DNA of 62,500 nt from Cryomorphaceae bacterium (lineage in GTDB: Bacteria; Bacteroidota; Bacteroidia; Flavobacteriales; Flavobacteriaceae). Under the pieces are notes generated by a model, which saw only the letters and a list, made by a program, of their open reading frames with translations, was not told the DNA's origin and made no database searches. Location of the stretch: positions 1 to 62,500 of the forward strand of contig QOPV01000009.1 in NCBI GenBank assembly GCA_003331265.1, given 5' to 3'. This document shows positions 9,091-16,876 of the stretch, in pieces. The stretch's first letter is position 1. Each line of letters begins with the position of its first letter. The position numbers and the translations under genes are program-made.

Positions 9091-10530
9091 TTATATAGCT
9101 ATACTTACTCTTTTTTTTGATAAATAATCTTCAAGAGCATAATGTGAACAATCGTGTCCTAATCCACTATCTTTTACCCCGCCATGTGGCAAATAAATAG
9201 CATATTTAATTCCATTGACTTGAACCTCACCAAAATCTAAATTTTTAGAAAAATATTCAATTCTGTCCTTGTCCTTAGTAAACAAATAGGAAGCGAGCCC
9301 ATATTTAGTGTCATTAGCTAAAGTTAAAACTTCATTTTCATGATCAAATGACATAATACATGCTACTGGTCCAAAAATTTCTTCCTTGTAAATTTTCATT
9401 TTACTATTAACATTACTCAGTACAGTAGGTTCTAGCCAATAACCTTTTTTAAATTTTTCAGGGATATTTCCTCCAGTCTCTACATGTGCTCCGTTATTAA
9501 CGGCATCTTTAACTAAATTCATAATTCGTTTTCTTGCTTGAAAATTAATTAGTGGACCCATATCAACTTTTTCATTTTTACCAAAACCTAATTTTATTTT
9601 ATTTACCCTCTCTACATATGCCTTTAAGAATGAGTCAAAAATATTTTTATGTATAAAAAAACGATTAGCCGCCACACATATTTGCCCTGAATTTCCAAAC
9701 TTTATTCCAATTGCTAAATCTAATGCGGCTTCAAAATCTGCATCATCAAAAACTATAAAAGGGGCGTTTCCGCCAAGTTCCATACTTAATTTTTTAATTG
9801 ACGTGGTACTATCAGCAATTACTCTTTTACCTGTGTTGGTGGAGCCTATCATAGTAACTAATCTAGGAATGGTACTTTTTGATAATGTTGTAGCAACTTG
9901 CTCAGGGTCCCCACATAAAATATTGACAACACCTGCTGGAAAATTAATATCGTGAAGAATTTTTCCTAATATGTAGGCAGAAACTGGGGAAGATTCAGAT
10001 GGTTTTATAATTATACTACATCCAGAAGCCAAAGCAGGACCAATTTTAAAAGCTACATTTAATAATGGAAAGTTCCAAGCTAAATAAGCAACCGCTACTC
10101 CTACTGGTGAATAAACCATTGAATGAGTATGTGTGTTTTCTTCATCATCAATATTTATATTTTGAAAATGAGTCTTCATTGCTTTTGGATAAAAATTTAA
10201 GCTATTGATCAAAGCTTCTATATCCTCATGTGATGCTTCATAAGTCTTTCCCATTTCAAACATTATGGCTGTTCTTAAAATTTCTTCATTTTTCAAAACA
10301 GCATCCCTTAATTTACTAATCCAATCAGTCCTTTTCTCTAATGTAAAAGAAGACCAGTTTTTAAAACCCACTTGAGCAGCATCTAAAGCCAATTCAGAAT
10401 CTACAGAACTAGCCCAAGCTATATTTGCAATTACTGATTCATTCGCAGGACATATAATTTTTTTTGTGGACTTGTCTTGTGAATCCAAAAGCTTTCCTCC
10501 AATGTACATTTTCAAGTTTCCAAAGTCCAT
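9091..10530 (-). CDS. NAD(P)-dependent aldehyde dehydrogenase; candidate 3,6-anhydrogalactose dehydrogenase
   Basis: This encodes 479 residues, the standard ALDH length, with no signal peptide. Active-site residues are Asn153 in AWNFP, Glu251 in MELGG and the nucleophile Cys285 in SGQICVA; the cofactor-binding IKPSESSP is near 175. By family it could be a lactaldehyde, succinate-semialdehyde or sugar aldehyde dehydrogenase. Context favours a sugar aldehyde: it lies 3 bases after an acid-sugar dehydratase/cycloisomerase-type gene and upstream of KDG kinase and aldolase. That is the order of reactions known for 3,6-anhydrogalactose, which is oxidised at C1 by an ALDH-family enzyme. The alternative, lactaldehyde dehydrogenase for a deoxysugar pathway, is not excluded. 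Family certain, substrate inferred. Confidence 0.9.
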   Translation of the reverse strand: MDFGNLKMYIGGKLLDSQDKSTKKIICPANESVIANIAWASSVDSELALDAAQVGFKNWSSFTLEKRTDWISKLRDAVLKNEEILRTAIMFEMGKTYEASHEDIEALINSLNFYPKAMKTHFQNINIDDEENTHTHSMVYSPVGVAVAYLAWNFPLLNVAFKIGPALASGCSIIIKPSESSPVSAYILGKILHDINFPAGVVNILCGDPEQVATTLSKSTIPRLVTMIGSTNTGKRVIADSTTSIKKLSMELGGNAPFIVFDDADFEAALDLAIGIKFGNSGQICVAANRFFIHKNIFDSFLKAYVERVNKIKLGFGKNEKVDMGPLINFQARKRIMNLVKDAVNNGAHVETGGNIPEKFKKGYWLEPTVLSNVNSKMKIYKEEIFGPVACIMSFDHENEVLTLANDTKYGLASYLFTKDKDRIEYFSKNLDFGEVQVNGIKYAIYLPHGGVKDSGLGHDCSHYALEDYLSKKRVSIAI

Positions 10531-10533
10531 AAA

Positions 10534-11661
10534 TTAAATTTTAAAATGATTTAACTTTTCTTCATCTATATCTACACCTATACCTGGACTAGTAGGCACA
10601 TCAATATAACCATCTTTTAAAACAAGTTTTGGAATAATTAATTCTTCTCTTATACTGTTTTCTGTCTGATCATATTCAATATACAAATCCTTTTCAACTA
10701 GCCGTATTGGGTTAGGTTCTATATTGGCAATAAAATTCAGAGCAACATAAATGCCCAGTCCAGATCCCCATGTATGAGGAATTATATCAATTCCGTACAA
10801 AGATGCTAGAGATGAAATCTTTTTTGCTTCACTCAGTCCTCCACATGAACATATATCGGGCTGAATAATATCAACCGATTTATTTTCTAATAATTGATGA
10901 AAACCATATCTTAAATATTCGCACTCACCAGCAGAAACAGGAATCGAAGTTTTTTCTCTCAGTTCTTTATATTGTTTATAATACTCAGGTGACATTGGTT
11001 CTTCAAACCAAGAAATATCATATTTTTCCATTTTTTTTGATAATTCTATTGATTCTATTAGAGAATAAGCATGATTTGCATCTACCATGAGTTTTATATC
11101 ATTTCCAATAACTTTCCTAACATATTTAATATTCTTTAAATCGACTTCAATTCCCAAACCGATTTTCATTTTAATAGCTTTAAATCCCCTATTTAAATAA
11201 TCCATCAGCTCTATTTCAAAGTTTTTTGATGGGTTTTCTATAGAGGAAAAATACAAACCGGTAGCATAAGGCTTAATTTTATTTCTGAAAGCTCCTCCTA
11301 ACAATGTACTAACTGGTAAATTCAGAGATTTACCTTTTAAGTCCCATACTGCTATGTCAATAGCACTTACAGAAGCCATCAGAACTCCTTTTCTAGCATA
11401 ATCTAATGTTCTAGCATACATTTTAGACCATATCACATCATTATCAATTATTTTCATTCCAATTAAAATTGGTTTCAAAAATTCTATTCCTTCTTTGACA
11501 ATATTTGCTGGACCATAACCCTCTCCCCATCCATAATTACCATCATCAGTTGTGATTTTAACCAAACAACATGTCCTTTCATTGTATTGCCACTGTGAAA
11601 AGAAAAAACTTTTAGAAAGCTTGTCTCTAACAATAAAAGTTTCTATTTTTTTTATGTTCAT
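10534..11661 (-). CDS. enolase-superfamily (mandelate racemase type) enzyme; candidate 3,6-anhydrogalactonate cycloisomerase
   Basis: This encodes 375 residues. The capping domain occupies about 1-125 and the barrel 130-375. Barrel residues are visible: KxK at Lys164/Lys166, metal ligands Asp194 (VDANHAY), Glu220 (FEEP) and Glu246 (AGECE), then Asp269 and His296 (PHTWGSG) as the mandelate racemase-type dyad. The set is complete, so the enzyme should be active on a sugar acid, either as a dehydratase or as a cycloisomerase that opens an anhydro ring to a 2-keto-3-deoxy acid. The product would be the KDG kinase substrate. It follows the beta-helix gene by 2 bases. Galactonate, rhamnonate or fuconate dehydratase are the main alternatives. 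Confidence 0.88.
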   Translation of the reverse strand: MNIKKIETFIVRDKLSKSFFFSQWQYNERTCCLVKITTDDGNYGWGEGYGPANIVKEGIEFLKPILIGMKIIDNDVIWSKMYARTLDYARKGVLMASVSAIDIAVWDLKGKSLNLPVSTLLGGAFRNKIKPYATGLYFSSIENPSKNFEIELMDYLNRGFKAIKMKIGLGIEVDLKNIKYVRKVIGNDIKLMVDANHAYSLIESIELSKKMEKYDISWFEEPMSPEYYKQYKELREKTSIPVSAGECEYLRYGFHQLLENKSVDIIQPDICSCGGLSEAKKISSLASLYGIDIIPHTWGSGLGIYVALNFIANIEPNPIRLVEKDLYIEYDQTENSIREELIIPKLVLKDGYIDVPTSPGIGVDIDEEKLNHFKI

Positions 11662-11663
11662 TT

Positions 11664-13307
11664 TTAATTCAACTCAATAGCACCTAAGTCTGGTAGATCT
11701 TTAATTTTATTTCCTAAAATATCAAATTCCACATTTAAACCTCCTTTAAGCCCGATACTGTCATTGTAAATGTTGTTTATAACTACTCCTTTGTCCTTTA
11801 TCAGTTTATTATTTAGAGGAATGTAATTTGAAATTTTTTCTCCACCTCCATTTTTAAAGTTTGCGTTCCCAAATAAGCTATTTAAAGGCTGAATTAAAAC
11901 ATCTTTTGGCCAGTATGAATCCTTTAGAAATAAATTATTCTCAAAAAAAACATTTTTAATTTTATTCCCTCCTCCCTTATCTGGTCTGTACTGATCTCCA
12001 AGAACAAATTCACTATCACCTTCAATATGAAAAATATTATTAGCAACTAAAACACCATTAGAAGCCTTATCAACAGCAATTTTTGAAATAATATCTTCCT
12101 TTACATATATAGTGTTATTGTAAATATAGCTATTAAAAGGTCCATTTCTTTCCCTTCCCCCTCCTATAAAACCACTTAACCAAAAAGTTTTTCCCTCTTG
12201 AAAAGCATTGTTTTGACCTTTAATTCTATGCCCATCATTAACACTAATGTTGTATCTATAAGAACAATTATAATTATTACCTAAAATCTCTATAAATCCA
12301 CCTGCGTTTCCAACACTCAAATTATGTTGAATTATAACATTATCACAATTAAAATCAATATGAACACCGGCAGAATCAGCTGGTCCATTAGCATACATAA
12401 ATGAATTTTTTTCAATTAAAACATTAGAAGACCCCCAAGTCCATAATCCACTCCCTCTTCCCCACTTCCTGGAATCATCGGGACTTCCAGAGAATTTTAC
12501 CTCATTTCCATAAACATGTAAATCTTCAACCCTACTAAACTGAATACTTGGACCCCCAGTTCTTAAAAGCCTATTGTTGGACACCTCAATATTTTTAAAT
12601 CTATTTCCAATTGATGAAGTCATTTTAATTCCTGTATGACCTACATTTTCTATAAAACAATTAGAAACAATTATGTCTTCAATTGAGCCACTTTGACTTG
12701 AATTAAAAAATCTAATACCAAAACCATATGCTTGGGTACCCATAGAAGTTCTCACCTCACTTGGATCTCTTTTAAAACCTAAATCTTCAAAGAAAACATT
12801 AGAAACAATAACATTGTCAATTAAAATATTTTTAAAAATTTTCTTTTTACTGACATTAACTAAAATACCAGCTCTCATTATCGCTTTATCGGTAATCTTA
12901 TTTGTAGATAAATTTTCATATTCCTCAATTACACCTCCTCCATTTGCTGTAACCTGAATATTTGTAACGGAAATATTTGATGAATTTTCAATATAAACCC
13001 CAGCAATATGACCCTTAGAATTTATAATTGGATAAGTTTTTTCTTGATTATTATAATTGGAAATATGAATATCATTTTTATCAATTAATTTTATATTCCC
13101 AGAGAAGTAAGATCCATTAGAAAGCAAAATACTATCTCCTGAATTGAAATCAATTTCATTTATTTTATTCAATGTTCTGAAAGGCTTTTCAGAGGATATT
13201 CCCTGATTCAAATCACTTCCATTAACCGAATCAAAGTAATAAGTAGCTGAGATTGCACTATTTTGGGATGAAATAAAAAAAAGTAATAATGAGAAAATTT
13301 TAAACAT
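11664..13307 (-). CDS. exported right-handed parallel beta-helix protein (putative polysaccharide-active enzyme), soluble paralog
   Basis: This encodes 547 residues. The signal peptide is about residues 1-20 (cleavage near AISA), giving a soluble periplasmic or secreted protein. It starts with the segment TYYFDSVNGSD then GDSILLSNGSYF, typical of pectate-lyase-like beta-helices, followed by many short strands with stacked Asn/Ile/Val pairs. The core has a highly conserved block shared with the next gene: RGSGLW, HIDF, then GGFIEILG and YRYNIS. The ends differ from the paralog. Such folds include polysaccharide lyases and glycosidases (iota-carrageenases of GH82 are one example), but the motif does not identify a family. 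The protein lacks a type IX tail. Operon position suggests it releases the sugar that the downstream enzymes degrade. Confidence 0.85.
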   Translation of the reverse strand: MFKIFSLLLFFISSQNSAISATYYFDSVNGSDLNQGISSEKPFRTLNKINEIDFNSGDSILLSNGSYFSGNIKLIDKNDIHISNYNNQEKTYPIINSKGHIAGVYIENSSNISVTNIQVTANGGGVIEEYENLSTNKITDKAIMRAGILVNVSKKKIFKNILIDNVIVSNVFFEDLGFKRDPSEVRTSMGTQAYGFGIRFFNSSQSGSIEDIIVSNCFIENVGHTGIKMTSSIGNRFKNIEVSNNRLLRTGGPSIQFSRVEDLHVYGNEVKFSGSPDDSRKWGRGSGLWTWGSSNVLIEKNSFMYANGPADSAGVHIDFNCDNVIIQHNLSVGNAGGFIEILGNNYNCSYRYNISVNDGHRIKGQNNAFQEGKTFWLSGFIGGGRERNGPFNSYIYNNTIYVKEDIISKIAVDKASNGVLVANNIFHIEGDSEFVLGDQYRPDKGGGNKIKNVFFENNLFLKDSYWPKDVLIQPLNSLFGNANFKNGGGEKISNYIPLNNKLIKDKGVVINNIYNDSIGLKGGLNVEFDILGNKIKDLPDLGAIELN

Positions 13308-13319
13308 AATTTTTTTAAA

Positions 13320-15077
13320 TTAAGAGCCGTTATAAGCCCCAATATTTGGTTTTTCAGAGTTTGAGACTGAATTACCAAAATAATCTTTTCCTCCGTTATT
13401 TTGAATGAAATTACTAGTATTTGTACTTCCGTTAATTAAAATACCTTTGCCAATTGCTGGACTATCTGCTTGCAATTTGTAATCATTTGGATCGGAGGAA
13501 CCGGGGTTTATAAGTTTTGGATCAACAAAAATTTCACTTGAGTGATGTTGAAAAGCAGTATTAGGGTCAATATTAACAGAACCAAAATATAAATTATTTC
13601 TGAAAAAATTTAAATCCGAATCATTATTAGTTAATATGCTAAGGGACGCACCACTATCAATATATATTAAATTATTGTAGACAAAAGTATCTTCAGTATT
13701 TTCTCTTATTAGTACATCAGGTGTCATTGGACTATTTGTAACAGGATTTGTACTTGGAACAAACACCGTGTTATTGTATATGAAATTATTTTTAGAGCCT
13801 ATCTTCCTACTATTTGATCCAGCAAAATCTGAAACCCAAAAAATCTTTCCATTATGGGCACCTGTTCTAGTCCCATCTCCAATACTTATATTATACCTGT
13901 AACCACAATCTAAATTCTCTCCTAAAATTTCAACAAAACCACCAAAATTATTTTTGCTCAAACAATATTGAATAACAACTCTTTCATTTCCCCAATCAAT
14001 ATGGGCACCAAAAGAATCTTGAACTCCATAAGCGTCTTCAAAAGTACTATTCTGGACAATTGCATCATTACAGGTATAGAACCATAACCCACTTCCTCTC
14101 TCCCACATTCTACTATCTTTAGTAGAACCTGTTCCTTTAAAAGTTGAATTTTCCACTAAAATATTTTTTGATCTTGCGAATACAATTCCTGAACCGCCAG
14201 TATCATAAAAACTAGAATTTGTTATAGAAATATTTCTATGATAAAAATCTGCCTGTGCGCCAGACATTCTGTTAACAATGTGGATTCCATAATGACCTGT
14301 TAAACTTATATCAACATTATCAATTGTGATTCCATCGAAATAATTTAATTCTCCATCGTTGTAAGATTCAAATCGCATCCCATAACCTTGATGATTATAT
14401 GATTGTTCACTAGGTGTAGGGTATATGTTTGAAATTTTTACATTAGAAACTTTTAAATGATTAATGTTTTTTCCTGCACCAAATCTCAATGCTAGAATGC
14501 CATACCTTTCATCTTGACCAGTTCTACTTGAACCGCTCATAAGCTTTACAGAATTATCAGATTTTTTATGAGAAGCCTCGTTTTTAAATTCCAGATTATT
14601 TACCTCAATATATTCTACATTTTCTAAAAATAAAGATGCCTGATAACCATTTCCATCAATTATTGGTTTACTAGAACTCCCATAACTTTCAATAGTTATT
14701 GGACTAGAAGAACTCCCAGACCCTCTAACTTTAAAATATCCCTTCCACGTATCACCAGTTTTAAATTTAATTTTGTCACCAGGAGCAAAAGTTATACTAT
14801 TTATTTTACCTAAATTTTTAAACGCATTAGATTCAGACTTTCCATCTTTTGAGTCATCACCATCAGAAAAACTAATATAGTACGTTGTGTCACCACTTGA
14901 TGAAGAGTCGGTATATTTATCTGGATCTGTTTCACCATCCGTGTTTCCCCCAGTATTTCCACCATTATTCCCTCCTCCGTTGTTCCCTCCTCCTCCAACA
15001 ACATCACCTCCGTCACTAGCACCTGATGAACAGCCAATTATAAATAATATCGATATTAAAAGAAGTTTATATTTCAT
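13320..15077 (-). CDS. surface-type lipoprotein with right-handed parallel beta-helix (paralog of the next gene)
   Basis: This encodes 585 residues. The lipobox FIIGC places the lipidated Cys at 16. A low-complexity Gly/Asn/Asp/Thr tether of about 40 residues follows, then the beta-helix from about 65 to the end (TYYISFSDGDD, GDKIKFKTGDTW, then stacked strands). The conserved block RGSGLW, AHIDW, GGFVEILG, CGYRYNIS matches the gene at 11664, so the two arose by duplication. The tether would hold the catalytic body away from the membrane, which suggests action on polymer at the cell surface; orientation is inferred. It is the first gene of the seven-gene minus-strand operon. No known lyase or GH family could be assigned by eye. 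Confidence 0.85.
   Translation of the reverse strand: MKYKLLLISILFIIGCSSGASDGGDVVGGGGNNGGGNNGGNTGGNTDGETDPDKYTDSSSSGDTTYYISFSDGDDSKDGKSESNAFKNLGKINSITFAPGDKIKFKTGDTWKGYFKVRGSGSSSSPITIESYGSSSKPIIDGNGYQASLFLENVEYIEVNNLEFKNEASHKKSDNSVKLMSGSSRTGQDERYGILALRFGAGKNINHLKVSNVKISNIYPTPSEQSYNHQGYGMRFESYNDGELNYFDGITIDNVDISLTGHYGIHIVNRMSGAQADFYHRNISITNSSFYDTGGSGIVFARSKNILVENSTFKGTGSTKDSRMWERGSGLWFYTCNDAIVQNSTFEDAYGVQDSFGAHIDWGNERVVIQYCLSKNNFGGFVEILGENLDCGYRYNISIGDGTRTGAHNGKIFWVSDFAGSNSRKIGSKNNFIYNNTVFVPSTNPVTNSPMTPDVLIRENTEDTFVYNNLIYIDSGASLSILTNNDSDLNFFRNNLYFGSVNIDPNTAFQHHSSEIFVDPKLINPGSSDPNDYKLQADSPAIGKGILINGSTNTSNFIQNNGGKDYFGNSVSNSEKPNIGAYNGS
14934..14996 (-). repeat. low-complexity Gly/Asn linker-coding repeat
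   Basis: Twenty-one codons for Gly, Asn, Thr and Asp (residues 28-48 of the lipoprotein) form imperfect repeats of GG-NN and GG-NT units. The strand opposite reads as a proline-rich ORF, which is a shadow. Such tracts are prone to slippage, so linker length may vary between strains. Confidence 0.6.
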
Positions 15078-15122
15078 AAATAATTATTAAAATATAAATT
15101 TAAAAAATAATAGTTTATTAAA

Positions 15123-15161
15123 TGAGGTTATATAAATCATCTTTTGAATAATTTAACCTCA
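15123..15161. promoter_or_regulatory. 8-bp inverted repeat in the divergent promoter region (candidate operator)
   Basis: TGAGGTTA at 15123-15130 and its exact reverse complement TAACCTCA at 15154-15161 are separated by 23 bases, with arm centres 31 bases apart, near three DNA turns. The repeat lies between the beta-helix operon (start 15077) and the sulfatase-GH2 operon (start 15204). Poor -7 boxes flank it: TAAATTTA at 15095-15102 for the minus strand and TACTTTTA at 15182-15189 for the plus strand, each one mismatch from TAnnTTTG. It could be a binding site for a dimeric regulator controlling both operons. No regulator gene is nearby. The arms stand out for being GC-richer than the surrounding AT-rich DNA. 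Confidence 0.4.
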
Positions 15162-15203
15162 GAAAAAATAGTTAAATACTATACTTTTATAAAAAATATT
15201 AAA

Positions 15204-16874
15204 ATGATAAATAAAAATAAAATTGTTTTCCTTATTTCAATTTGTCTTTCATTTTTTGTTATTTCTTGTAATACTATTAAAAGTCCTCCAAATGTTGTGC
15301 TAATTATGGTTGATGATTTAAATGATTATCCTGAAATTTTCAATGGTCATCCACAAGCCAAAACTCCTAATATCAAAAAATTAGCGTCCTCTGGTGTTTC
15401 ATTCCTTAAAGCCTACTCAAATGATCCGATGTGTGGACCCTCAAGAGCCAGTATGATAACTGGCGTTTATCCTCATAACTCCGCTAACTTTTGGCAAGAA
15501 TCATGGCTCAAAAACGAAGTGCTTTCAAACACTAAAACAATCATGGAGAAATTCAAAGAGAATGGATACGACGTGATAGGGAGTGGAAAAATTTTACATC
15601 ACAATAAAAAAGAGATATGGTCTGAATTTAAACACAATGCTGATTATGGACCAGTTGCATATAAGGGAAAACATGAAAAAGGAAAAAAAGGGGTTGCACA
15701 TCCTGATGTACCTAAACCTTTTAGGGAAATAGGTCAAATAGATGGGTCTTTTGGTCCCTTTAAAAATTTAAAGAATATAAAAATAGATGGAGAGCAGCTT
15801 TCTTGGGCTTACGGTGGGTCAAGAGGATATAAAAAATTCAAATATAACAGTGAAGAAGATAGAGATTTAACCCCAGATGAAATCAATGCTCAATGGGCTG
15901 AGGATAGACTAAATAAGCTTGCTAAATCCAATATTGACAAACCTTTTTTCTTAGCAGTTGGATTTCTTAGACCGCATACACCTCTTGTAGCTCCACAAAA
16001 ATATTTTGATATGTATCCCTTGGAAGATATTCAACTAGCCAATATACTAGAAAATGATAAAGACGATACTTTTAGAAACTATGATAGCTTAATTGAAAAA
16101 GACAGTGAATATTCTAGCTCAAACACACTTACTCATAAAAATTTAAAAAAACGGTGGATTAGAATGTTTTACGATCTTGAAGAATCCTATAAAGATCCCG
16201 AAGAGGGACTTCGAAGGTTTACTCAGGCTTACCTTGCCTGTGTTTCCGCGGTTGATGATAATATAGGGCAAGTAATGAACGCAATAGACAACTCAAAATT
16301 AAAAGATAATACAATAGTTATTCTTGTGAGTGATCACGGATGGACAATGGGCGAAAAGGATCATGTATACAAAAACTCTCTTTGGGAAGAAAGTACCAGA
16401 GTGCCAATGAGTATAAGGGCCCCTGGAATCTCTAAACCAAATTCAAAAGTAGAACACCCTGTTTCGTTAATTGACATTTACCCCACACTTCTTGATTTAG
16501 CTGATCTTGATAATAAAACTGCAAAAAATCAAAAAGGAAAATCCCTAGATGGACATAGCTTAAGACCATTTTTAGAAGACCCCGACACTAAAGATTGGAA
16601 TGGTCCTAAAGGTGCACTATCAGTGGTCTACTCATCTGATAAAAATAAAAACAATACTGCAAATCACCATTATTCACTTAGAACAAAGGATTGGAGGTAT
16701 ATAATTTACGATTCTGGAAACGAGGAACTCTATAACAACAATTCAGACCCCAAAGAATGGAATAACTTATTATACAATAAAACACATCCTAAAAGAAATG
16801 AAATGGTCGAAATTTTAAAAGAAATGACTTATCCAATGGTTCCTAATGGTCTTAAAGTTTTAAATAAAAATTAA
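15204..16874 (+). CDS. exported sulfatase (family S1, iduronate-2-sulfatase-like), lipoprotein
   Basis: This encodes 556 residues from the ATG at 15204. The longer reading from 15144 adds 20 residues ahead of a proper signal peptide and would cross the inverted repeat, so it was rejected. The lipobox VISC puts the lipidated Cys at 22. Metal ligands Asp37-Asp38 lie in VDDLND. The formylglycine signature CGPSR puts the modified cysteine at 77, and the C-terminal half has DHGW and a KDHVYK-type substrate segment. The VDDLND...GHPQAKTPN pattern resembles the S1_7 / iduronate-2-sulfatase group, which removes sulfate esters from algal and animal glycans. Subfamily assignment by eye is tentative. 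It lies 2 bases ahead of the GH2 gene. No maturase (FGE or anSME) is in the window. Confidence 0.92.
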   Translation: MINKNKIVFLISICLSFFVISCNTIKSPPNVVLIMVDDLNDYPEIFNGHPQAKTPNIKKLASSGVSFLKAYSNDPMCGPSRASMITGVYPHNSANFWQESWLKNEVLSNTKTIMEKFKENGYDVIGSGKILHHNKKEIWSEFKHNADYGPVAYKGKHEKGKKGVAHPDVPKPFREIGQIDGSFGPFKNLKNIKIDGEQLSWAYGGSRGYKKFKYNSEEDRDLTPDEINAQWAEDRLNKLAKSNIDKPFFLAVGFLRPHTPLVAPQKYFDMYPLEDIQLANILENDKDDTFRNYDSLIEKDSEYSSSNTLTHKNLKKRWIRMFYDLEESYKDPEEGLRRFTQAYLACVSAVDDNIGQVMNAIDNSKLKDNTIVILVSDHGWTMGEKDHVYKNSLWEESTRVPMSIRAPGISKPNSKVEHPVSLIDIYPTLLDLADLDNKTAKNQKGKSLDGHSLRPFLEDPDTKDWNGPKGALSVVYSSDKNKNNTANHHYSLRTKDWRYIIYDSGNEELYNNNSDPKEWNNLLYNKTHPKRNEMVEILKEMTYPMVPNGLKVLNKN

Positions 16875-16876
16875 TT

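Noticed and set aside
14887-15090. Proline-rich plus-strand reading frame (67 residues) opposite the lipoprotein tether
   Set aside because: It is the antisense of the Gly/Asn repeat in a strongly supported gene; its proline runs follow from the repeat.
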